This document shows positions 51,452 through 62,426 of a stretch of 64,000 nucleotides of DNA, in pieces; position 1 is the first letter of the stretch, and the number at the start of each line of letters is the position of its first letter. Origin of the DNA: Lates calcarifer (lineage: Eukaryota; Chordata; Actinopteri; Centropomidae); contig NC_066837.1 in NCBI RefSeq assembly GCF_001640805.2, forward strand, positions 21,259,341-21,323,340, read 5' to 3'. The translations under genes and the position numbers were made by a program. The notes beneath the pieces were generated by a model. It worked only from the letters and a program-made list of their open reading frames with translations, made no database searches and was not told the origin of the DNA.

Positions 51452-54400
51452 TCAGAAAGGGCTAATCTCTTTTTAATGAACATGTTGTTCAGAGCTATAG
51501 CAGGTAAACTCATACGTTCCCAGGCTTTTAAAGACTTGTTACAGTAGATTAAACATGTTTTTAATTGAGGGAAGTGATGCATTAAATTGCTACTGAAATA
51601 AAGTCGAAGCAACTGTGTTTGAATTTAGATTTTAAATTATGTTGATGTAAATATTTAAATCCTCATATGGACCCTAATGCTCACTTCTCCATGTTCAGTG
51701 GAACATTTAAATTGTTTAAAATCCAAGCAGTGTACTATACTTTATCTGCTACTGAACTGCATAATCATTCAACTAATTTAGTTTAGTTTATCGCATTTCT
51801 TTTCTAATATTCTAGCTAATTTGTCATTTTCCTTGTTGTGCATTTACAGCAAAGCCCATCAGTCTGGTCGAGCGGTGTTGGTGTCGTTCCACCCTCAACA
51901 CGGTTCCTCAGCGCGCCATCAAAGAGCTCAAGTTCCTCCACACACCCAACTGCCCCTTCCAAGTCATGTAAGTAAATAAATAAAACATCACTGCAGTGAT
52001 TAACTTGGAGAAATGCATGTATTTGAATTGTTCTGTCACTTATGTAGCTTGTTTAACTTAATTCTTTTAGAAGTCTGTGTCTTTAGTGAACTGCAATGAC
52101 TGTGTTGATCAAAGACAAGTTAAGCTTCTAGTTTCCTGCAGTCCTTTGGCATATTTCACATGATGGCCCCTTTGCACAACAGACACCTGGTCCAACTCAC
52201 TGACAAATTATAGTGAGGGACTTTAAAGTCTTAAAGTCTGAATTGTTTTTACTGGACATTTTTATTCATTGCAAGAGGGCAAGTTGAATTTAGCTGATTT
52301 CATTATATTTGCTATGACTGCATTGGATCTCCTGCCCTAAACTTCTTTATAGTGACAGCATTTCAGTGTCGAGGATCATTACAAATACAGTAAGTGTACC
52401 AAAATGATGAAAAAGAAAAACAGCTTAAAGGAATTCTAAAGGGGATATTTATAGAAACCTTTATTCACATTTTCTACAGAATCCTTCAGACACAGAAATA
52501 TTATTTAATCTTAATTACATAACAAAAAATATATTTTTTCATGCATGAAAACGTGCCAATTAATTTTAAAAAATTGTTGTAATGAATATAACATCTAGTG
52601 AGAATCCATTTTTTTATCCAGTGACCTCTTCTAATCATGAAAAAAAATATACAGACACATACATTGTACAATGAACAGTTTAGGACTGCAAACATCAGTA
52701 ATCAACATTTTCACTTCAAATTGCGTTAAAATTAGTTTGCTGTTGGAAGTGCTCATCTGTCATTGAAACAATATTACAGAAATAGTGAGAAAATAGTGCA
52801 AGAAAATAGCAGTAATCCAAATATGTACATACCACCATCCCATTTCACTATCCTTGATTCCTATCAAGCTATTGCTGATAGTTTCACAGTTTTTGAGCTG
52901 TATGTTGACTCAAATGAGTTAAAAATCTAACAGAACATTCAATGAATTAAATAAAGTATAGATTAAAGATGGATGTGTGAAGTATGGTATTAATATCCTT
53001 CTATTCTTTCCTGAATGAGTTTAAAACAACACGATCCACTCAGAAAGAGGAAAACGGTGACGACCAGAGCTCAAGGGGGCCATTTATGTTTTGCAAAGGA
53101 AGCAATAATTAAGGGTCAAAGTGATTACCTTTGTATTTCTGCCGACCCCCCTGTGTCCTTCATCCACCTTCTTTTTTTTTATTTCCTGACTCAAACTGCC
53201 CAGCAACACATTGAGTGTAATGTCAGTGGTCTGGAACACATTAACTAAAAAGCCTCATTCATTTGTTTGCTATAGAAAATGGGATGGCAGAAGCCTCACA
53301 GCCAAAAGCCTAAAAGTCTGTGGGGCTTCTGCCAAAATAGGGAGGAGGAGGGCTGGTGACTGTTAGAAGGGGTGACTGAATGGCGAAAGGTCAGAGAGGA
53401 CACACAGCGCTCCGACCGGGCCACAAGCTCCCTCTAACTTCCCACCAGAAAACTGCCCGAGGAGTCAAGAAGTCATTCAGACAAGGAGCCCGCAGAGCGC
53501 TGCTCCTATATCTCTATTGAGACAGATGAAAGACAGCCAGTAACACTATAGCCTTGCCCCCCCCCCAAAACCTCCTTAGTCCCCCACTCCCTGTGTCCCA
53601 CCGTGTGCCAGCATCCTAACCCCCACCCCCCCACCCGTCAGCATGCTGTTGGTATTAACTTGCTGTGAAGTAATTACTACCTGCTGCTTGTGGAACTCCG
53701 GCCCTCAGATTCCAGCCAAGTCAATTAGGGTTTAGGCTCTCAGCTGGTCATCCAGACAAGCAGACAGATAAACAGGATGAAGGCAGACACATCAAAACAG
53801 CAGAGCTCCCGAGCGGATGAGCCGGCCATCCCTAATAAAATAAAAGAGGAGGGGAAGAAGGGGACATCCCTGGTGGAAAAGCAAACACAGATCCAGTTAC
53901 TGAGCTGTTTGGCCTCCTGACTCACGTGTTAGTTTGAGGGATTTGGGGCTGATGCCTGGACTGATGCTCCTGAACCACTCTTTTAAGTTTAGGGGCCATT
54001 TGCTCATTTGCTCGTGTGTGCATCTAAATGGGGTGAGTAATAGGGGAGGTGGCATATTAAAGGGGTAGCAGGGGTGGAGGAGAAGGTGTTGGGGGGGTAC
54101 AAATTGAATCAGAAAGCAGTTTGAGGCGGAGAGGAATGTGTTTAATTTGCAGTGTCCTGTGATGGAGAGATGGAGGGAGGAGAAAGAGGAGCAGCGAGGC
54201 GCTACACCTCTTGAGTTGTTAACTCTCATACACGACCTTTTGCCACCGAGGTGTGAGACCCACATGTTTGGAGGGGGTGAGACCCCCCCTTGTTCACCAG
54301 CAGAGTCTGATAACAGAACAAATCCTCTCCTAAATATTTGGCTCAGCTCTCCATCAGCAGGCCCGACATCACTCGAAAGAACACACACTCTCTGTGACCA

Positions 54401-57400
54401 CAGGGTTGTAAATCATGAAGTGTGATGCCGCCGTAGCTCCGGCTTCAGTCTAACGGGGCAAATAAAACTAAAGGTATTCTAGGGTAATATTTTACTAAGT
54501 CCCTTATGTAGCATTCATAAGAAGTTTATAAACATGTAATAAATGGATTACGCACTATAAAGTTGTAAGCAGAGGTAAGGATTTATTGTCAAAAAGTATA
54601 CAGTGACTCCTCCTGTGGGCAGGTTATAATTGTTGACAAATTCTTTACATTATTAAAAACTAAAAATGTCCTTATACTGTATATGTCTGCATTCAACATT
54701 ATAATGCATTATGAAGCTTTTATTAAATGTTTTTGTATACTGCTTGTAAGTGCTAAATAGATAAACTTCAACTTGACTGATACAACTGATACAAAATAGA
54801 ACACCCAGGAAAGAAATTGAAAGAGGCACTGTCATTTTTTATTTATTAAACCATTCTTTCACCAGGATAGCTTAATGGAAATGAAAATTTTCTCTTTTCA
54901 AGGGTTTTCTGGACAGGGTAGTATACCATTACAAATTAAATTTCATCCTAGCACAGCCATAATACCACCTTAAAACAACCCCATTGTGGTAGCAATAGTG
55001 ACTGAGTACTTAAAGAGGCATTCTAGATGTTTTACTACAGTTCAGCGCAGATCCTATAGAGACTCTCATAAAATGCTATTCTTACATTTGCCTGAGCAGT
55101 GTTTTGATAACTAGTTCTTTAGCTGTTTATAGCGTCTTCAAGTAATTTGGCAGGAGGCCTGAATTAAAATGACCAAAAATGCACCTTTTGATGTGCAATG
55201 TATCCCCTAATTACAGCCAACATCACTTTTAAATTGGGCTGTTTAAACCAGCCTGACTAAACTGAAGTCTTTTGCCAGATACAAAGTCTACATCAAACTA
55301 TGTGTTCAGATGTTTTGTGTGCAGCACAGAGACAGTTTTACAAGGCCTACAGTATGGTGTGATCTGCGATGTGAGCCTCCCTTCCAGCTGTCCCTGAGTG
55401 GAAACAGAGAGTTGTGATTTTTCATCACTGACTGGAGGGTGACAGCCTGTTATGTGCAGTAATCCTCCGCTTTTCAGCTTGGATGTGTTATAGGACGTGC
55501 TGAGGTTTTTAGAGCTTAGCCAAGGTGTTTCTGAGCTCAGCCTTCATAAACCATATCAGATATTATCCTGACATATTGGGCTCATTTCATCATTAAGATC
55601 CTTTGATTTATTCAACAAGAGTCAAATCCTTAAATAGGGCGGGTATTTATGCTTCACGAGATGATATGTGCTGACAAAAAAGGGATCTGGGTTCCTTTTT
55701 TGGTTAAAAAATAATGCAGGTTATCTGATGTTAAATTAGGCAGCAGCTGTGTGATTTTTTAATTCATGACATTAAGGAGACAGTTTGTTAGAAGAAGTAA
55801 TCCCCTTGTTTTAACAGGGACGTGTTGAAAGATGTTTTGGGGTTTTCAGAGATTAAGTTGAGCTTTTTCTGAAGTGGGCTTTTGAAAAAAATAATGAATA
55901 CATGACTTTATTGTGATTTATTAGCCACAGATAAAGACGTATAGCCACCATACAGGCACCATATTGCTTAATCTACAGCATCTTTAGACCACAAACTCTT
56001 AAACTTTACCATTATTACCCAGCCCAGTGTATGGCCTTTATAGTGCTTTGGGGAATTATAAATGTTGCCTATGGCGCCTTTAAGCTTAAAAGACCATACC
56101 AGTGGTTTGCATGTTTACATTTAATAGCTGCAAATTTCTGACCACCATTATCTAAATTATAGGCTACAATGACTTTTTTTGTTAATTTTCCCACATTGCA
56201 AGAAACTATTCCTTACCATAGATTTCAGCATTTTTTGCATCAGAGAGCTGAAATTAGCTTGAGCGAGGTAATCCATCACAATGAAGAATTTGTCACCTTT
56301 ATTTTAAATCAAAGTTACTGTTTCTTTATCACTTGCAGTTGTAAGGAACTGGTCTGAAAGTGATGTTGGTGTGTTCAAGCTCACATCAACATTGGTATAT
56401 GTTTGTTTTGTTGTACACTAGATGAAGATAGTTTAAACTGCCAATAGGTGCTGTTTGAAAATGCTCCCAAATGGCCATAATTTAAAATAACTTTGAAAAG
56501 ATTATAGGTGATAGGTCTCAGTCAGTTGAGATAAATTACTTTCCCCAAGCAAGTTCCAAGTTTTTATAAGTTGATTTATTGGGTGCTTACATGAATCAAA
56601 ACTGCTGGCTTCCTGAAATGTAGGGAAATCTACTTAATGTGCTGAGAAAAATAGACTTTGATGTGGTCCTCAGAAAGTCATTTTTCTCATCAACAGCCTT
56701 GTTCCCTGTTTAGTTGTCTGCAGAAAACTACAGCAAAATGTCTAAAATGGAAACCAAGTGAAGCAGCCAAGGAAATTAAATGAGCATCAGCACTAATTAA
56801 CATGTCAGTCACATTTCCCTGAGGTTACTGAGAGGTCATGTTACAGTTTGGTTGACCACACAGCTAATAAAGCAGATACAATCTCTGTACTGTACACCAT
56901 CACCGGATGTTCAGCTACAAAGGAATCCCAGAGGTGAAAAATATTCCCCAGTACAGGACATGTCCTTGAGGCTGATTTATTACATGTGATTTGGATTAGA
57001 GTCAAACACTTAACTTCCTCTTTATCTTTGCTGCCTCTGTTTCATGTGAACACCAGTGTAAGTGTAGGAATTATAACAGCAAATGCACATCTGCATGTAA
57101 AATGGGTTAGTCACACAAAATGAAAGAATGTGGAGTCTAATTTTTCTTTTTCTTCCTTCCTCCAGTGCCAAGCTGAAGAACAACAGGGAAGTTTGCATCA
57201 ACCCAGAGACCAAGTGGCTGCAGCAGTACTTAAAGAACGCCATTAACAAGTAAGACAAACCTCCTCACTCTCTCTGCTCGGACACAAACGTTGCTGACCG
57301 GGACAGAAATGAAATACAGCTCTCCTCTGAGTTTAGAGCTTGCAAAGAAGAAACAAACCATCATTTAAAATGACAATTTCTCATTCGCCTGCTGACAATT

Positions 57401-59311
57401 ACTCTCTGAAATCACTGACACGGTTGATGTAAGCAGCTGAGTTATTATCTGTGACATAATTAGCATCAAGCAAGAGAGGTGATAAATCTGCCACTGGTGT
57501 TTCTGCTTCCTTCTTTCTCATAAGCATGTGTCTGAGACTTCAGCAAGACTACAGAAGAATCAATTGTTCATCTTTTTTTACTCTAAACTCTCTAACTCTA
57601 AAAGCAATTTTCCACATGATTATCATCACTATTCTGGTTTTGGGAGCAGCACTATGGTCAAAAAGTATTGATAGCAAAAACTGCAGCAGCTCAGTGAGCT
57701 GCAGTGAGCATTGAGCTTTTAATGAGCTATGTAGTTAAAATGTGAGCAATTCCTCATAAAATAAAGAAAAAATGTTCCCAGCATGTCTGGTGGTGATTAT
57801 CACCAGGCTGTGTGTCTGCTTCTTAAAACACCATAAACACCTTAAGTCCACAATGTGAAAACAAACAATTAAGTAATTTCTGAGGAATTACGAGATATTG
57901 TTTATTGTGTTAGTAAAAGACCAAATACAGAATATTTTTTAAATGTAGTCTTATTATGGGAGTCGACATAGGTCATTGAAGCTGGCATGTGGCACAGCGG
58001 CAAACAGTCTGTCAACCCTGCAACAGAAAATAAGTTTTGTAGGAAACATGATCATTAACAAACAAGCTTTGGTTAAACCAGACCATGATCTTTCCTTAAC
58101 CCTACCCAAACACTGAGAGTGCCTAAATGTTTCCATGAAAAAGTTTAAAGCAACAACTTGGAGCCCATAGTCCTGTAATTATCATTTGTGGCTGCAGGGG
58201 CCACTGTTGCCACTTCTCAGCAAAAGTTACGTAGTGTCGCTTTATGCTGTACTCACTATAAATTGATATTTTACCACAAGATCATATATTTTTGCAGAAT
58301 ACAAATATATTGTCTGTGAACATGTTTATGATACATTCAGTTGCAACTACATTTCCTTTGCTCTTGCAGTTTTGTTGTACATTGTATGTAATTTCTAAGA
58401 GTCAGGGAGGTCAGACACATAAAAACACTGGCCTTTCATGTGTCAGTGAACACTGTATGTAGAGAGTAGTGTATGTAGAGGCATATGAAAATGACAGAAA
58501 CTGCAGTGTTACTGGTTTAGTGTGTTACTTTAAACACTCCACCTGTTACAGCAATGTTGTTTGAAACATGAGAAATGACAGACAAAATAAAATGGAGAAA
58601 AAAAAGCACACTGTAAATATAAGAATAATGTTGTTATAAGGACATGGTATTTACATGTACATTCTCACATAAAAGGAGATCACGAGCGGAATTCTTTTTA
58701 TTTTACGTTTGAAAGGATTTTTGTGAGCGTGGCTGCTCTTTGTCAGCATCACTCTTTTTCATGTCTGGTTACATTCACATAAAAATTATATTTATATGCT
58801 GTGATGTTCACCCATTAAAACATGTCCGCAGCTGCTCTTTTGAGCACATACACATTCTCTTCACCAGTACTCTGTTATTCATATCCTCTGTTTCAAAAAA
58901 AGTACACCATTTTGGTTTTTTTTTTGTTTTGTTTTGTTTTGTTTTTTGGGTGGGTGGGAGGTTCAGTTACTGCCTGGACTATGTTCCCCAGCAATATTTT
59001 TTCTAGTGCAGGAAGTGTTGTACTGTACTGCATGTACTGCATACTTTACTTAGGTAAAAGCACTAATACAACAGCATACTTTCCACCACTGGTAGTTGAC
59101 CAGACTAACCATCCTCTACTGCCATTCATGGGTTTTTAAAATAAGCTCTTCAAACTGCAGGTCATCCATGTTTGTTTTCCATTTATCATAGGCTGGGTTT
59201 TATTTTATAGCAGCATATTCAGAAATTTTTGCTGTTCTCATAAATACTTTTCCTTCTGAATCTCTCTTCAGGGTGAAGAAATCCAGAAGACGCAATAACA
59301 AGAAAAACTAA
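49379..59311 (+). CDS. cxcl12a: CXCL12/SDF-1 chemokine, four-exon (beta-type) coding region
   Basis: Secreted homeostatic CXC chemokine. In this family the ligand binds Cxcr4 (signalling) and Ackr3/Cxcr7 (scavenging) and guides migrating germ cells, lateral-line primordium and blood progenitors. Joined exons 49379-49445, 51850-51967, 57166-57249 and 59272-59311 give 309 nt, 102 residues plus stop. Seen: a hydrophobic signal peptide (about residues 1-23), a mature start KPISL, the C-W-C motif at C32/C34, further cysteines C57 and C72 (expected bonds C32-C57 and C34-C72), the conserved stretch LHTPNCPFQVIAKLKNN, and the helix around WLQQYLKNAINK. It is ELR-negative. K47, K50 and K64 correspond to human mature K24, K27 and R41, the heparan-sulfate contacts. 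Introns are phase 1, 2 and 2, as expected for the family. The a paralogue is preferred over b because of the INPETK and NAINK wording and the leader, from memory of the zebrafish proteins; that choice is less certain than the family. Confidence 0.96.
50370..50760. promoter_or_regulatory. candidate intronic enhancer (intron 1)
   Basis: A repeat-free block of complex sequence in intron 1. Visible words include TTTTAATTAGTTTCTAATTAG (two TAATTA-type homeodomain cores; the first is TTAATTAG), GATAAACAATGCGG (Fox/Sox-like), TTTGCATGAG (octamer-like) and TTGCATTATAAACATGCATATC. The density of developmental factor words and higher CpG than the flanks make it the best enhancer candidate inside the gene. 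Function is inferred. Confidence 0.35.
51403..51450. repeat. (TG)24 microsatellite in intron 1
   Basis: Uninterrupted TG dinucleotide run of about 48 bp, 400 bp before exon 2. Probably polymorphic and able to adopt Z-DNA. Confidence 0.97.
51850..51967 (+). CDS. cxcl12a: cxcl12a coding exon 2: CXC motif, N-loop, first strands
   Basis: The acceptor TTTACAG ends at 51849 and the donor GTAAGT begins at 51968. The 118-nt exon encodes residues 23-61 and part of codon 62, including the receptor-activating mature N terminus (KPISL), C32-W-C34, the RSTLNTVPQR segment that replaces the mammalian RFFESHVAR region, and C57. No in-frame stop and no gap relative to the family. Confidence 0.97.
51968..57165 (+). 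other. cxcl12a: cxcl12a intron 2
   Basis: A 5198-bp intron, GTAAGT...TCCAG, phase 2. It is mostly AT-rich unique sequence. A GC-richer part runs from about 53270 to 54450 and includes C-rich homopolymers (53557-53566, 53619-53632) and a GC-richer block at 53390-53540. A second complex block lies at 55430-55700. No exon-like reading frame with splice sites was found inside. Confidence 0.9.
55430..55700. promoter_or_regulatory. candidate regulatory block in intron 2
   Basis: Repeat-free block with AGTAATCC, CATAAACCATATCAG, CATCATTAAGATCCTTTGATT (a Tcf/Lef-like CTTTGAT core; first part ATCATTAAG) and AAATAGGGCGGGTATTTATG. The mixed composition differs from neighbouring AT-rich intron. Enhancer role is a guess from motif content. 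Confidence 0.25.
57166..57249 (+). CDS. cxcl12a: cxcl12a coding exon 3: beta strands and C-terminal helix
   Basis: A strong polypyrimidine tract and TCCAG acceptor end at 57165. The 84-nt exon encodes the end of codon 62 to residue 89 and two bases of lysine 90: KLKNNREVC (with C72), INPETK and the amphipathic helix WLQQYLKNAINK. It is one codon shorter than the mammalian exon, which has an extra asparagine before the last cysteine. The donor is AA|GTAAGA, so an unspliced transcript reads AAG TAA and stops at once (see findings). Confidence 0.97.
57250..57790 (+). other. cxcl12a: possible alpha-type alternative 3' end in intron 3
   Basis: If the exon 3 donor is not used, codon 90 (AAG) is followed directly by TAA at 57251-57253, giving a 90-residue protein that ends at NAINK. 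This is how mammalian SDF-1 alpha is made. An AATAAA at 57760-57765, followed by a GT-rich run (TGTCTGGTGGTG and beyond), could end such a transcript about 510 bp past the stop. The stop and signal are seen; use of them is inferred. Confidence 0.45.
57955..58245. repeat. dispersed teleost repeat fragment
   Basis: Contains wording I recognise from fish interspersed repeats: ACCATGATCTTTCCTTAACC, an interrupted CCTAACC-type run, GTGCCTAAATG, and an end reading AAAAGTTACGTAGTGTCGC. The class is not certain. Part of 32830-32950 and 39290-39345 carries similar TTGCCTAAACCTAACC / GTTAGGTTTAGG wording. Confidence 0.5.
58916..58947. repeat. T-rich (TTTTG)n simple repeat
   Basis: A T run followed by four TTTTG units, then GGGTGGGTGGGAGG. 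Simple sequence inside intron 3. Confidence 0.85.
59272..59311 (+). CDS. cxcl12a: cxcl12a coding exon 4: basic C-terminal tail and stop
   Basis: The acceptor CTCTCTTCAG ends at 59271. The first G completes lysine 90; then VKKSRRRNNKKN and TAA (59309-59311). Seven of twelve residues are basic. Human beta ends with only four extra residues here, so the tail is longer and more basic. The upstream polypyrimidine tract and frame agreement support the splice, but no transcript was seen. Confidence 0.9.
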
Positions 59312-59433
59312 ACACGAGGGAAGATGTGTGTCGCCAGGCCTGTGTCGAACCTGTATACCTCCCTGTCACTGCTATGGATGCATGAAAACACGCTGTATGT
59401 ACCTGTCCACCTCTCTGGACCGCTTGCAGAACC

Positions 59434-59440
59434 AGCACTT
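59434..59440 (+). promoter_or_regulatory. miR-430c-type seed match (AGCACTT)
   Basis: AGCACTT pairs with nucleotides 2-8 of the AAGUGCU seed family (miR-430c, miR-302). It lies 123 nt after the stop codon. Zebrafish sdf1a is a reported miR-430 target, which raises the prior. Chance matches of seven bases are expected in 3 kb. Confidence 0.4.
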
Positions 59441-59617
59441 CACCGCCAAACCATGTCGTCCCCAGCACCACCAACGATCCCTCTGGACACCCACACAGTC
59501 ACCTCCATCCCCCCTAAGTTAGAACCAAATGCAATAACACTCCTGGAATGATGGGATACGATTGATATCAGATATATGTGTGTGTGTGAGCACTGGATGT
59601 TTGGCATGAAAGAGAGG

Positions 59618-59621
<4 letters not shown>

Positions 59622-59653
<32 letters not shown>
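59622..59653. repeat. (GT)16 microsatellite in 3' UTR
   Basis: GT run of about 32 bp followed by TTTGTTTG, some 310 bp after the stop codon. In the RNA it would be a UG repeat, a typical CELF/TDP-43 binding sequence; that role is inference. Confidence 0.95.
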
Positions 59654-59656
<3 letters not shown>

Positions 59657-60446
59657 TTTGTTTGAATGTGCTTCACATAAACTAACTCTGATTGTGTGTC
59701 TGTATATAGTATTTTGCAACTTCACACAGCTCTAAAGGAACAAACTGAGTTTTCTGTCTTACACACAAGGTTTTGAGGGTAATGCTACCTTCATGGTCCT
59801 GTCTAAATAGCCCAGATTTGGTTTGGTGTATCACTCAGGAATTCACCCAAGTGAAAAGGATCAGTTATATTTAGAGCAGTAAAATTACCCCAACTTCAAA
59901 TGGTTTTTGAAAAGAGAGACTTCTATTTTGGTTTTATTGTTGATTTCATATTCATTAAAAAATACATATATATTCAGGATGGGAGAAAAATAGTCTTTCC
60001 ACTAGGAGGTGAATGTGGCATTACTCTGAGACTGAGAGGTTGTAGGACACATATACAGGCTGGCCAGTGAGGTTAACCCTCCACAAGCGGTGACCAATCA
60101 GGGTAGGACATGCTACCACAGGTCTTGCATTGTCTTTGAGCTTATGGCAGGAACAAAACAGAGACGAAGCTCACACAAACTGTTTAAGAAACAAGCACTG
60201 ATTTCATGGTGCTATATACTCAGTATAAGGGGTCAGAGTCTTTGACATAATTGTAATTCACTGTTTATTTTATGCAAGATTTAAGATGGGATGATGTGAC
60301 TTCTATGTCTTATATGAAACACAGTTATGTTTTTACAAGTCACAAAATACTTAGAGCGCTGTTGTTGGAGTCTGAGGGGAAAGTGAAATGGAAAGTTGAA
60401 GCTATGTGAAGGCCATACTGTACTGAGAAAGGCAATAAGGAAGTGG

Positions 60447-60452
60447 AATAAA
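60447..60452 (+). terminator. cxcl12a: candidate early poly(A) signal
   Basis: AATAAA about 1.1 kb after the stop, followed some 20 bp later by a T-rich run. Further AATAAA words at 60741-60746 and 61095-61100 could give intermediate 3' ends; the last is followed by ATTTTTTTTG. Confidence 0.35.
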
Positions 60453-60682
60453 ACACTTATCAATGCAGTTTTTTTTTTTATTGATTGAACATATCAGTAA
60501 ACAAAGACCAAATATTTATTCACTTAAACATGCAGCATGAAGAAATCTGTGAAACTCAAAAAGCATGACTTTCTATTTCATTTATTTTTAGAAAAAGGTA
60601 GAAGAACATTATAATTCTGAGCAGTTTTTTTTTTTTTTACACCTTATCAAGGGGACTGGGTAAATGTATGTCATGACAATGG

Positions 60683-60689
60683 AGCATTT
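60683..60689 (+). promoter_or_regulatory. miR-430a/b-type seed match (AGCATTT)
   Basis: AGCATTT pairs with the AAAUGCU seed of miR-430a/b. Two further copies occur at 61800-61806 and 61913-61919 in the same 3' UTR. Function is inferred from seed pairing only. Confidence 0.35.
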
Positions 60690-62420
60690 TAATGACAGTA
60701 TTTTCATACCAACACCTGTCCTTGGTAGGAATGAAAAGCTAATAAACTGTCACATGAAATATAAAGCTGAGTGATAAATGTCACAAAGGGAATGTTCACG
60801 GTGGCAAAATGCAAGTTTTTGATCTTTTTTATACAGTATATATTTGAGCCACTTTATTATCAGATGTGTCTTTTATATGTAATGGTTTTATTTTTATATT
60901 GTGTATAATTTTACTAAATGTTTTTTTTTTAATGCAATGTACAGTAGGCAGTAGCTACTAAATGAAGGTTATTCCATAAAATGCAAGAGTATTAAGCTTC
61001 ATTTTTAAGGTTTCATGCAATATTTCACATTATGTGTAATGGCTTGTTGGTGAGTATGTAATACACAGTATGCAACACATTCCTTATCCAAAGGAATAAA
61101 ACACTATCTGTTCACATTTTTTTTGCGAATATCAGCCAAACAGGATAAATATTGTCCTTCTGGTTTGTTGTTCTCTCCACATTGTTTCTGAGAGGTAAAA
61201 TGGGTGACCTGAATGAAATCTGTTACATCCAACACACAGTGACTGAAAACAAAAGATGCTGTCATTGTGTTACATGGGTCAGGAAAATATTCAGCTCCGC
61301 CCCACCAGTCGCCCCCGTCGAACACTTGATTTGATTTTTCATAGTGTTACTGAGGTGGATGTATGATGTGTCAATAGAGCCACTGAGCCAAAACAGAACA
61401 AAACCTTTTGAGTTGAGAGCCAAGTAACCAACATGTGCTTTCAATCTGGACACTCCCAGCACCCCACAGTCTTTCGTTCAATTTCACTCAACTGTTGCCA
61501 TGACACAAAATTAGAGCCTGTGTTTTTTTCCCCCCCTGAAATTGTAATGGACGTTGTGGTGGTTGTAGTAATTGTTATGGTCTTTGTTTTGTTTTGTTTT
61601 CTGTGGTCTATTTACTGACTGACTGGTTACAGGTGATACTCTTATCAATTTGCAGCTAATAGTGCAATAATCCTATAAGTGTAATTTATTTCCCATTAAT
61701 GTAATAGAAGTTAATGGACATTAATTTTATATTATTACACTAACTTGTTTAAACACATTGCTATAGAGTTACATCTAGACAGAAGATTATGTAGATTTCA
61801 GCATTTCTAATATGTGATGTGATAATTATCTCAATGACAGGGGAAAGTTACAACATTACAAAGTGGTAAACTTTGTTAAATCAATGGAAAATGTGTTTAA
61901 TACATTGTTAGCAGCATTTGTTTCATTAATGATTTATGTGAATGATGCATTTGTAACAACAAGTAATTAGCTGTACTAAACAGACTTAAGATAATTTCTA
62001 TAGTACTGTGGTCCCATTTATTTCTTGCAGTGTCAGTGCCATTCTCATCAAACATTCACTGTAGACGTCATTTAGTATGACTGTAACTGAACTGTATCAG
62101 CCAAATATACAGACAACTTCATTATCATGCGTATTGTGTATGTAACAGTGTATATTTCGGACCAAACGTGCAGTTTTGCATGTCAAAACACATTCAGGTT
62201 CACATTTACTTGACATTAGTATATTGATAACACAATCAAACTGGGTGCGTGTTTTCTGCTTTGGACCCCGACACAATGTGAAATAATTTTCTTTCTTTTG
62301 AGGCAGCTTCTGACACATATTCTTCATATAAGTGAGACATATTAGAGTATTATCCTGTGTATTTTCACTGTTTGTAAACCAAGAGACAGTATTTTAGCTA
62401 TGATATGCAAGCCCTTTTTC

Positions 62421-62426
62421 AATAAA
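62421..62426 (+). terminator. cxcl12a: probable distal poly(A) signal of cxcl12a
   Basis: AATAAAGTC preceded by CCCTTTTTC and followed within 20-40 bp by TTTGTTTTTATTTTT, a good downstream U-rich element. It is the last well-formed signal before plain intergenic sequence. Another AATAAA at 62569 lacks such a clear context. Confidence 0.55.

Larger units (their letters stand above)
49446..51849 (+). other. cxcl12a: cxcl12a intron 1
   Basis: A 2404-bp intron with GTGAGT...ACAG ends, phase 1. It contains a candidate regulatory block (50370-50760), a nested palindrome (51197-51226) and a 48-bp TG repeat (51403-51450). The first 900 bp is plain AT-rich sequence. Confidence 0.9.
57250..59271 (+). 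other. cxcl12a: cxcl12a intron 3
   Basis: A 2022-bp intron, GTAAGA...TTCAG, phase 2. It contains the possible alpha-type 3' end (to about 57790), a dispersed repeat (57955-58245) and a TTTTG simple repeat (58916-58947). Confidence 0.9.

Noticed and set aside
53897..54388. Minus-strand 163-codon open frame inside cxcl12a intron 2
   Set aside because: The region is GC-richer, so long frames are expected by chance on both strands (a + strand frame overlaps it). No domain recognised; proline- and serine-rich wording is uninformative.
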